This document shows, piece by piece, positions 1 through 5,568 of a DNA stretch of 7,780 nt (positions are counted from its first letter, which is position 1; each line of letters begins with the position of its first letter). The stretch lies in contig JBGPOB010000176.1 in the NCBI GenBank assembly GCA_041487815.1, positions 1 to 7,780 of the forward strand. The letters run 5' to 3'. The stretch is from CANJBX01 sp041487815 (lineage in GTDB: Bacteria; Pseudomonadota; Alphaproteobacteria; Rhizobiales; Xanthobacteraceae). The notes under the pieces are model-generated. The model was given only the letters and a program-made list of their open reading frames with translations, made no database searches and was not told the DNA's origin. Position numbers and translations under genes: made by a program.

Positions 1-360
1 CGCGCCGCCGGTAAATACGCTGGCGCCGATATTGTGGCCGATCGAGTAGCTGGTGAAGCTGGCAAGCGCCGCCACGCGGTAGCTGACCTCAGGCTTGCCA
101 ATCGTGCGCAGTGCAAACAAATCATAAAACGTCAGTGTAATGTATCCTGCCGTCACAAACCCGGCCGCGATCAGAAGATCGCGTTTATCAAAGGTCTTAA
201 GCGCATGCGTGACCTCGCGGAAGTTGAGGTCATGCAATGTCCGGTAGAGCACGACGGCTGCGACCACGATGATGGTCAGGCTTAGCGCGATTCCGAGTCG
301 GTTCCACCCAATTTTGCCGCTGATAAGTTTCGCCGCGGCGCGCAGGCGACCATCATTCAT
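1..360 (-). CDS. Lysylphosphatidylglycerol synthase-type (UPF0104/YbhN-like) membrane protein, N-terminal part
   Basis: The reverse strand is open from an ATG at 358-360 to the window edge, giving the first 120 residues of an inner-membrane protein. A basic N-terminus (about residues 1-21) leads into a hydrophobic segment at about 22-40 and a second at about 62-85. The stretch SIGHNIGASVFTGGA at 106-120 resembles the conserved start of the LPG_synthase_TM family (the flippase-like half of MprF, or stand-alone YbhN-like proteins). The start is fixed by an in-frame TGA about 27 bases upstream with no other start codon between. A GGAG lies about 13 bases upstream, too far for a strong ribosome site. 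Members usually have 300 or more residues, or over 800 when fused to an aminoacyl-transferase domain, so which type this is cannot be seen. The family is fairly sure; the substrate is unknown. Confidence 0.75.
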   Translation of the reverse strand, partial: MNDGRLRAAAKLISGKIGWNRLGIALSLTIIVVAAVVLYRTLHDLNFREVTHALKTFDKRDLLIAAGFVTAGYITLTFYDLFALRTIGKPEVSYRVAALASFTSYSIGHNIGASVFTGGA

Positions 361-625
361 TTTTGGGGAATTACTCCATACCTCGGATCATTGTTGGCCG
401 CCGCCGGGCTTGGTTAGGACTTTTTGCCCTGCGTTCCACTAACAGAACCGCAGGCCGAAGGCGAGGGGCGCTTTGCCCCGCAACGCCCGGTCGCCGGCGG
501 TATTGCAGCCGCAGCGACCCGGTGCCGGCAGCATCGGAAATTGGCATTTTGCCTCGGTTAGTCTAGCGCGTTAGGATTCCATCGCAAATTAATAAGTAGA
601 TGGGTCGGCGCAGTCGAAATTTGCC
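361..625. other. Intergenic gap with two short hairpins, no gene seen
   Basis: No convincing coding sequence occurs here; the open frames are short, arginine-rich and resemble no family I know. Two inverted repeats can be paired by eye. Positions 428-436 pair with 445-454 around an 8-base loop, with C448 bulged. Positions 465-469 (GGGGC) pair with 475-479 (GCCCC) around a 5-base loop. Neither is followed by a T-run on either strand, so they are not obvious terminators. They lie upstream of the membrane-protein gene at 1-360 and could be in its leader. Positions 585-600 are AT-rich and might be an old promoter for the broken gene at 626. Confidence 0.4.
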
Positions 626-783
626 ATGACCATAGCAATTGTTGGCGGCGGAATTTGCGGATTGTCCGTGGCGACAGACCGTTCGAGGAGCTCGAACGCT
701 ACATCACGCAGGACGAATTGCGTGCGCTGTCGGAGAATTACAAACGCATCGCGGGCTTTGCAGTATCACACGTCAGCCATTGA
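626..783 (+). pseudogene. Remnant of an FAD-dependent oxidoreductase gene with the middle deleted
   Basis: An ATG at 626 begins MTIAIVGGGICGLSVA, the usual N-terminal Rossmann strand and glycine-rich FAD-binding loop (GxGxxG: GGGICG) of flavoprotein monooxygenases and oxidoreductases. After about 15 codons this frame turns into arginine-rich nonsense. A different frame (codons from about 661 to the TGA at 781-783) then reads a sensible helical stretch, including PFEELERYITQDELRALSEN and YKRIAGFAVSHVSH before its stop. That resembles the C-terminal tail of a flavin monooxygenase. The simplest reading is one gene of roughly 1.1-1.2 kb that lost most of its interior, leaving its two ends fused out of frame near 670-682. 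The ATG has no clear ribosome site. The N-terminal match is good but short, and the tail is recognised only by general character, so this remains an inference. Confidence 0.45.
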
Positions 784-842
784 GCGATCTACCCAACATG
801 GAAACGCCACGCGCGCGTTGCGAATAATTTTGCGCGGCAATG

Positions 843-1817
843 TCACTCAACGATGACCCCGGCGGCTTTGATCGGAGCCGCCCATTTCTCAATCTCGCTC
901 TTGAGAAACTTGCCAAGGTATTCGGGCGTCGTGCGATCGTCGGACACGACTTGCGCGCCAAGTCCCAGCAGCCGGTCGCGCACTGCGGGTGTCTTGATGG
1001 CTTCGACGGCCGCCGCGTTGAGCTTTTTCACAATCGGTTCCGGCGTGCCCTTCGGCGCGAAAATCGCGTTCCAGGTATAGGCTTCGAGATTGGGAGTGCC
1101 TTGCTCGGCCGCGGTCGGCAGATTGGGGAGCGCAGGCGATCGCTTGTTGTCAAAGATCGCGAGCGCGACAACGGTGCCGCCGTCGACCTGCGGCTTTGCC
1201 GTTGAAATAATCTCGCATAGAAAATCGATGCGCCCGCCCGCGAGATCCTGCATCGCCGGGCCCGTTCCGCGATACGGAACATGGGTGATATTAGTCCCGA
1301 TGACGTAATTGAGGAGAACGCAGCCAAGATGTGTCGCCGATCCGGCGCCAGCCGACCCGAACTGCATCTTGTCCTGGTTCTGCTTGGCGTAGGCGACAAA
1401 TTCCGTGAAATTCTTGGCCGGCAGGTCCTTGCGCACGATCAAAACAAGCGGCACTTCGGCCAGCAGCGCGACCGGAGCAAAATCCGTAACTGAGTTGTAG
1501 AGCGGCTTCTTATAAAGAGTTTGTCCCTGGGCATGCGTCCCGACGGTTCCCAGCACGATGGCATAGCCGTCGGGTGCGGCACGAGCGACGCGTTGCGACC
1601 CGGTCATGCCACCGGCGCCGCCGACGTTTTCGATAATCACCTGCTGGCCCAGGATTTCGCTCATGCGCTGCCCTACAATGCGGCCGAGCACGTCGGTTGG
1701 CCCTCCGGCGGCAAATGGAATGATCATCGTCACCGGCCGGGACGGATAATCTTGCGCTGTTGCCGCCCCGATCAGTGCCGCAAGTGCAGTCGCCGTTGCC
1801 AAAACGATGTTTTTCAT
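843..1817 (-). CDS. Bug/TctC-family tripartite tricarboxylate transporter substrate-binding protein
   Basis: This encodes a 324-residue periplasmic solute-binding protein, the usual length for the family. Residues 1 to about 21 are a signal peptide (Lys-Asn, then an Ala/Leu-rich core, cleavage probably near ATA|QDYPSRP). Mature features are typical of Bug proteins: YPSRPVTMIIPFAAGGPTD at 24-42, whose loop holds the ligand carboxylate; a Gly-rich segment ENVGGAGGMTG at 63-73; APDGY at 81-85; and GSAGAGSATHL at 154-164. The ATG at 1817 is chosen because GGGAGGA lies 4 bases upstream and the signal peptide starts there; an in-frame ATG 18 codons upstream adds sequence unlike a signal peptide. 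No TctA or TctB permease gene is in the window, as is common for orphan Bug genes. It is divergent from aspartate dehydrogenase. The ligand cannot be read from sequence; known Bug ligands include tricarboxylates, aspartate, glutamate and nicotinate-type compounds. Confidence 0.93.
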   Translation of the reverse strand: MKNIVLATATALAALIGAATAQDYPSRPVTMIIPFAAGGPTDVLGRIVGQRMSEILGQQVIIENVGGAGGMTGSQRVARAAPDGYAIVLGTVGTHAQGQTLYKKPLYNSVTDFAPVALLAEVPLVLIVRKDLPAKNFTEFVAYAKQNQDKMQFGSAGAGSATHLGCVLLNYVIGTNITHVPYRGTGPAMQDLAGGRIDFLCEIISTAKPQVDGGTVVALAIFDNKRSPALPNLPTAAEQGTPNLEAYTWNAIFAPKGTPEPIVKKLNAAAVEAIKTPAVRDRLLGLGAQVVSDDRTTPEYLGKFLKSEIEKWAAPIKAAGVIVE

Positions 1818-1821
1818 TTGA

Positions 1822-1828
1822 TCCTCCC
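1822..1828 (-). promoter_or_regulatory. Ribosome binding site of the Bug protein gene
   Basis: On the reverse strand GGGAGGA ends 4 bases before the ATG at 1815-1817. This strong Shine-Dalgarno match decides for the start at the signal peptide rather than the in-frame ATG at 1871. Confidence 0.8.
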
Positions 1829-1930
1829 AAGGACTGCCGTCAGCTTGGAGCGTTACCCCGGCGCGGGTCAAGCAAGGCGTGCGGACGCCAGGGCGCCGAG
1901 GTTCAGATTGCCGCGTGAGAGCAGGGTAAT

Positions 1931-2737
1931 ATGATGCCGATCCGAGTTGGCATTGCCGGTCTTGGCTCGATTGGCCGGGTGTTGGCGCGGCGGCTCGCGG
2001 GCGGGGTGGCGGGGCTTACGTTGTCCGCGGTCGCCGCGCGCGACGGCGCAAAGGCGCAAGCGTGGCTCGTGGCCGAATTCATCAACGTGCCGGTCATAGC
2101 GCTCGACGCCATGCCCCAGCACGCCGATATCGTCGTCGAGTGCGCGCCTGGCGACGCGCTCGAATCCATTTGCCGGCCGATGCTGCTGGCGGGCAAGCGC
2201 GTGATGGTGCTCAGCGCGGGCGCGCTGTTGGCGCGTCCCGATCTGATTGAATTGGCCAAGGTCAATGGCGGCCAAATTATTGTGCCGACCGGTGCGCTGC
2301 TCGGGCTCGATGCCGTGACGGCGGCGGCGGAAGGCGAAATTCATTCGGTGCGCATGGTCACCCGCAAACCGCCGCGCGGTCTCGCCGGAGCCCGCTATCT
2401 CGTCGCCAACAACATTTCGGTCGAGGGTCTCGATAGTGCGCTGTGCGTGTTCAAGGGCAGCGCCCGCGAAGCGGCGGCAGGCTTTCCCGAAAACGTCAAC
2501 GTCGTGGCGGCGCTGGCGCTGGCAGGCATCGGTCCCGACCGCACCATGATTGAAATCTGGGCGGATCCCTCGCTCACGCGCAACTGCCACACCATCGATG
2601 TCGACGCGGACTCCGCGAGCTTCACGTTTTCGATCCAGAACGTGCCGTCGGAAAATCCCAAGACCGGGAAGATCACCGCGCTGTCGGCGCTGGCAGCGCT
2701 GCGCAAAATCACTTCGCCGGTACGGATTGGTACCTGA
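1931..2737 (+). CDS. nadX: L-aspartate dehydrogenase (AspDH/NadX family)
   Basis: The 268-residue product matches the normal length of bacterial aspartate dehydrogenases. The enzyme oxidises L-aspartate to iminoaspartate (which can feed NAD synthesis through quinolinate) or runs in reverse to make aspartate. The N-terminal Rossmann fold carries GLGSIG at 10-15 for NAD(P) binding. The family's C-terminal domain follows: PTGALLGLDA at 119-128, VTRKPPRGL at 143-151, NVNVVAALALAGIG at 188-201 and the probable active-site histidine in RNCH (His220). It ends with SENPKTGKITALSA, also typical. Two ATGs in tandem (1931, 1934) make the exact start uncertain by one codon; AGGG lies 4 or 7 bases upstream. 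It is divergent from the Bug transporter gene across 113 bases, suggesting but not proving a shared promoter region. It converges on efp with only 7 bases between the stops. The symbol nadX is by family; a role in NAD synthesis is not shown here. Confidence 0.9.
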   Translation: MMPIRVGIAGLGSIGRVLARRLAGGVAGLTLSAVAARDGAKAQAWLVAEFINVPVIALDAMPQHADIVVECAPGDALESICRPMLLAGKRVMVLSAGALLARPDLIELAKVNGGQIIVPTGALLGLDAVTAAAEGEIHSVRMVTRKPPRGLAGARYLVANNISVEGLDSALCVFKGSAREAAAGFPENVNVVAALALAGIGPDRTMIEIWADPSLTRNCHTIDVDADSASFTFSIQNVPSENPKTGKITALSALAALRKITSPVRIGT

Positions 2738-2744
2738 TTTCGTG

Positions 2745-3311
2745 TCAGTCTTTGGCGCGTTCGACGTAGGAGCCGTCCGCGGTCATCACCACGATGCGCG
2801 TGCCGACCGCGATATGCGGAGGCACCATGGTGCGCAGGCCGTTCGACAGCACCGCGGGCTTGTAGGACGAGGACGCGGTCTGCCCCTTGGTGGTCGGCTC
2901 GGTCTCGACGACCTCGAATGCCGCACGCTGCGGCAACTCGATGCCAACGGGATTGCCGTCGTAGACGCTGAGCTTCACCGTCATTTCAGGCTGCAAATAA
3001 TACTTGCCGTCACCGACAAGGTCCGATTGGAGCGTGACCTGATCGTAGGTTTCGGAATTCATGAAGTGAAAGCCTTCGCCGTCCTCATAAAGGAACTGGA
3101 AGTCGCGCTCCTCGACCATCGCCCGCTCGATCTGATCGGTCGTCTTGTAACGCTGCGAGGATTTCACGCCGTCGCTCAGGCGGCGCATATCGACCTGCGT
3201 AACCGGCGTGCCCTTGCCCGGATGAATGTTTTCCGCCGTCAGAATGACGTAGAGCTTATCGTCGATTTCAACGATGTTGCCTTTGCGGATCGAGCTTGCG
3301 ATGACCTTCAC
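2745..3311 (-). CDS. efp: Translation elongation factor P
   Basis: EF-P binds between the ribosomal P and E sites and promotes peptide-bond formation at consecutive prolines. The product has 188 residues, the standard length. Three beta-barrel domains are recognisable: an N-terminal KOW-like domain (about 1-63) with HPGKGTP at 30-36, where Lys33 corresponds to the beta-lysylated Lys34 of E. coli; a middle OB domain; and the C-terminal OB domain with the family signature from ETEPTTKGQTASSSYKPA to VPPHIAVGTRIVV. I chose the GTG at 3311: it gives the family's N-terminus (VKVIASSIRKGN) and has AAGGAA 9 bases upstream, whereas the ATG at 3404 would add 31 residues unlike any EF-P. It is divergent from epmA, whose product modifies it, with 133 bases between. 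Confidence 0.97.
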   Translation of the reverse strand: MKVIASSIRKGNIVEIDDKLYVILTAENIHPGKGTPVTQVDMRRLSDGVKSSQRYKTTDQIERAMVEERDFQFLYEDGEGFHFMNSETYDQVTLQSDLVGDGKYYLQPEMTVKLSVYDGNPVGIELPQRAAFEVVETEPTTKGQTASSSYKPAVLSNGLRTMVPPHIAVGTRIVVMTADGSYVERAKD

Positions 3312-3320
3312 CAGAATGGT

Positions 3321-3326
3321 TTCCTT
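3321..3326 (-). promoter_or_regulatory. Ribosome binding site of efp, supporting a GTG start
   Basis: AAGGAA on the reverse strand sits 9 bases before the GTG at 3309-3311. This spacing supports the GTG as the start of efp over the ATG at 3404. Confidence 0.7.
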
Positions 3327-3336
3327 AAGCTGACAG

Positions 3337-3363
3337 ACTGCCCGACGGGCGCGGCCGGGCAGT
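3337..3363. promoter_or_regulatory. Inverted repeat between efp and epmA
   Basis: ACTGCCCG (3337-3344) is exactly complementary to CGGGCAGT (3356-3363), giving an 8-base-pair stem with an 11-base loop. It lies 10 bases upstream of the efp ribosome site and about 80 bases upstream of epmA, in their shared divergent spacer. It could be a 5'-leader hairpin in efp mRNA or a dyad operator; nothing in the sequence chooses between these. The surrounding GC-rich sequence also allows competing pairings such as GGCC with GGCC. No T-run follows the stem directly. Confidence 0.45.
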
Positions 3364-3444
3364 GGCCCGAATGATCGGCGGCACCATACTGATCCTGCGT
3401 TCAAGCGCCAGCGTTTTCACGACAATTCGGCCAAAAGGAGCCCG

Positions 3445-4494
3445 ATGGTCAGCGCCTCGCCCTGGTGGGACCCCCGCGTGCATGCGGACCGTCGGCCGTT
3501 CCTGATGGCCCGCGGGCGGATCGCGACGGCGTTGCAACGATATTTCCATGCGCGCGATTTCGTCATGGTCGACACGGCCGCGCTGCAGCGTTCGCCCGGC
3601 AACGAGGCGCACTTGCACGGGTTCGCGACCGAGCTGGTGCAGCCATCCGGCGAGCGGTCGAAGCTCTACCTTCACACCTCGCCGGAATTCGCCTGCAAGA
3701 AATTGCTCGCCGCCGGCGAGCGCAGGATTTTCGAGTTTGCGCACGTGTTCCGCAACCGCGAGCGTGGCGCCCTGCACCATCCCGAATTCACGCTGCTTGA
3801 ATGGTATCGTGCCAATGAATCCTACGACACCGTGGTTGACGACTGTATGGCCATCGTCGCGATTGCCGCAGAAGCCGCGGGCACGCGCCAATTCACATTC
3901 CGCGGCCGCGTCGCCGATCCATTCGCGGCGCCCGAACGCATGTCGGTCGCACAGGCGTTTAAGAAACTTGCTTCGGTTGATCTGCTCGCAACGATTTCAA
4001 TTGACGGCGGCAATCGCGACGCGCTGGCGCGGCAGGCGGTCGAGGCCGGGGTCAAGATTGCGGAGGACGATACCTGGTCGGATATCTTCAGTCGCATTCT
4101 GGTTGAGCGCATCGAGCCCAATCTCGGGATCGGCCGCCCGACCGTGCTTGACGAATATCCCACCGTTGAGGCGGCACTGGCGCGGCGCAAGCCCTCCGAC
4201 CCGCGCGTCGCCGAGCGCTTCGAGCTCTACCTTTGCGGCGTCGAGCTTGCCAACGGGTTTGGCGAGCTGACCGATCCGACCGAGCAGCGTCGCCGGTTCG
4301 AAGCCGAAATGGCGGAAAAGCGTCGCGTCTACGGGGAGGACTATCCAGTCGATGAGGACTTTCTCGCCGCGCTCGCCGGCATGCCGCCGGCCAGCGGTTG
4401 CGCGCTCGGTTTTGATCGGCTGGTGATGCTGGCCGCGGGCGCGATGCGTATCGAACAGGTCATCTGGACGCCGGTCGTCGATGCCGGCGGTTAG
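3445..4494 (+). CDS. epmA: EF-P beta-lysine ligase EpmA (GenX/PoxA/YjeA, LysRS-like)
   Basis: EpmA activates (R)-beta-lysine with ATP and transfers it to the conserved lysine of EF-P in the cytoplasm. The 349-residue protein is the catalytic core of a class II lysyl-tRNA synthetase without the N-terminal tRNA anticodon-binding OB domain (true LysRS is about 500 residues), which is the mark of this family. Visible motifs are LHTSPEFACKKLLAAG (76-91); motif 2 with FRNRE (102-106) and HHPEFTLLEWYR (111-122); the ATP/metal-site segment ELANGFGELTDPTEQRRRF (267-285); and motif 3 GCALGFDRLVML (318-329). The ATG has AAGGAG 4 bases upstream at 3435-3440. Position beside efp and near epmB supports this assignment over a truncated LysRS. 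It is divergent from efp and followed by a palindromic repeat element rather than by epmB directly. Confidence 0.96.
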   Translation: MVSASPWWDPRVHADRRPFLMARGRIATALQRYFHARDFVMVDTAALQRSPGNEAHLHGFATELVQPSGERSKLYLHTSPEFACKKLLAAGERRIFEFAHVFRNRERGALHHPEFTLLEWYRANESYDTVVDDCMAIVAIAAEAAGTRQFTFRGRVADPFAAPERMSVAQAFKKLASVDLLATISIDGGNRDALARQAVEAGVKIAEDDTWSDIFSRILVERIEPNLGIGRPTVLDEYPTVEAALARRKPSDPRVAERFELYLCGVELANGFGELTDPTEQRRRFEAEMAEKRRVYGEDYPVDEDFLAALAGMPPASGCALGFDRLVMLAAGAMRIEQVIWTPVVDAGG

Positions 4495-4535
4495 CATTGC
4501 ACGCGCGAACGGTCTGACTGTAAACGCTGACCTCG

Positions 4536-4655
4536 TCATCGCCGGGCACTCGGGTCCCGCCTTCGGCGGGCCCAAGTGTAAACTTGTCCCGGCGATCCCG
4601 ACTAAGAGCCACCGCGCTACCCTAAGCGAGATGGCCGGGACAAGCCCGGCCATGA
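4536..4655. repeat. REP-like intergenic palindromic element between convergent genes
   Basis: The spacer between the stops of epmA and the hydrolase gene is packed with inverted repeats. ATCGCCGGG (4538-4546) pairs with CCCGGCGAT (4588-4596). Inside it CCCGCC (4556-4561) pairs with GGCGGG (4565-4570), extended by GGG/CCC past a bulged T4555. A second hairpin is ATGGCCGGG (4631-4639) with CCCGGCCAT (4645-4653) around a 5-base loop. Motifs of the form ATGGCCGGG-loop-CCCGGCCATGACG are, from memory, very common between genes in Bradyrhizobium and relatives. Its place between convergent genes fits a dispersed REP-like repeat that may also end transcription from both sides. Copy number cannot be seen from one window. 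Confidence 0.65.
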
Positions 4656-4680
4656 CGAATGAAGTCCGGACGATCACATT

Positions 4681-5460
4681 CTAAGCGGCCGTATCGCCGA
4701 AGTTGACGATATAGGCTTCGCCGCGCTCGAGGAACGCCTTCACGAGGCGCAGCATGCGTTCGGGCTGGTCGACCTCGATCGCGTGGGCGGCATCATAGAC
4801 ATAGGTCAGATGCGATGCCGGCAACTTCTCCTTCAGAACCCGACCGGCCATGGCGGGGATTATCTCATCCTTGGTTGCGAGCACGATGAGCGCCCGCGCC
4901 CTGATCGAGGGCAGCCGGGCCAGCAAGTCCTGATCGACGAGAATGCCGCCATGGTAGCGCGCGAATGCCTGCATATTGGCGGCGGCGACTTCGGGCGGCT
5001 TGATCAAACCCTTCGCCTTCTCGGGATAGGCATAAAGCCGGCGCCTTGCTTCGGCAGGATCAAGGGGCGGTCCGGCCTGCTGCCCGAAGCGCAGCCCGCC
5101 CGGCGCTTCAAGCACGATTTGCTCGACCAGATCGGCATGTTCGGCGGCGAGCCACAGCACGGTCCAGCCGCCGAACGAATGGCCCATCGCATCGCAGGGC
5201 GTCTTGATGACCGTCTTCGCAAACTCCGCGTAGAGGTTCGCCAGCCCGCGAATTCCGTTGACCGCCTCGTGCACGGGCGTGCCGTCAAAGCCCGGCGCGA
5301 TCGGCGCGTAGATTCGGTGCGAAGCCGACAGCCGTTCGAGAAAAGACGAAATCATCGCACCACCGGCAGCGTGCAGGTAAAGCAGCGGCCGACCTTCGCC
5401 CAAAACGAAATAGGGCAGCGTCCCAGTGCTCAGCTTCACTTCGGCGCGGATCGTGCTCAT
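4681..5460 (-). CDS. Alpha/beta hydrolase of unknown substrate
   Basis: The 259-residue protein has a complete alpha/beta-hydrolase layout. An oxyanion-hole loop LHAAGG lies at 29-34. The nucleophile elbow GHSFGG (93-98) gives Ser95, the acid is probably Asp198 in ATKDEIIP, and the base is His226 in DAAHAIEVDQPER. A helical cap region spans about 122-185. There is no signal peptide, so it is probably cytoplasmic. The ATG at 5460 has GAAGG about 5 bases upstream. Pattern and length resemble the broad group of C-C-bond hydrolases, esterases and haloperoxidase-like proteins; the substrate cannot be told. It lies on the opposite strand between epmA and epmB, converging with epmA and divergent from epmB (108-base spacer), so it is not in an operon with either. 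Nothing seen links it to EF-P modification. Confidence 0.9.
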   Translation of the reverse strand: MSTIRAEVKLSTGTLPYFVLGEGRPLLYLHAAGGAMISSFLERLSASHRIYAPIAPGFDGTPVHEAVNGIRGLANLYAEFAKTVIKTPCDAMGHSFGGWTVLWLAAEHADLVEQIVLEAPGGLRFGQQAGPPLDPAEARRRLYAYPEKAKGLIKPPEVAAANMQAFARYHGGILVDQDLLARLPSIRARALIVLATKDEIIPAMAGRVLKEKLPASHLTYVYDAAHAIEVDQPERMLRLVKAFLERGEAYIVNFGDTAA

Positions 5461-5568
5461 GGTGCCTTCGTGTGATCATGCTATTAAACAGCACCCTGCA
5501 GCATACAGCCGTCCAGGTGCCAGTGGAAAGCGCACGCTAAAGCCGATCTCCTCTCCGCGAGCAACACC

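Noticed and set aside
363..566. Open frame of 67 codons on the plus strand
   Set aside because: Arginine-rich, low-complexity translation, no ribosome site, resembles no family; typical chance frame in GC-rich DNA.
786..842. Possible terminator downstream of the Bug gene
   Set aside because: GCGC-rich imperfect repeats around an AT-rich stretch are present, but no clean stem followed by T residues could be drawn.
626..856. Intact 76-residue gene beginning with a flavin-binding motif
   Set aside because: Only the first 15 or so residues look like protein; the rest is nonsense, while another frame carries the sensible C-terminal sequence. A pseudogene explains it better.
1818..1871. N-terminal extension of the Bug protein to the ATG at 1871
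   Set aside because: It would bury the signal peptide 18 residues inside, and a strong ribosome site points to the ATG at 1817.
1868..2590. Reverse-strand frame of 240 codons over aspartate dehydrogenase
   Set aside because: Shadow of a well-supported gene; His/Arg-rich composition and no recognisable domain.
2550..3374. Plus-strand frame of 274 codons spanning the end of nadX and efp
   Set aside because: It overlaps two conserved genes in other frames and has shadow-like composition; not a fusion protein.
3312..3404. N-terminal extension of EF-P starting at the ATG at 3404
   Set aside because: EF-P is 188 residues in relatives, the extension has no EF-P character, and a GTG with a good ribosome site begins the conserved sequence.
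3997..4677. Reverse-strand frame of 226 codons over epmA and the repeat
   Set aside because: Antisense shadow of epmA extended through the palindromic repeat; no domain seen.
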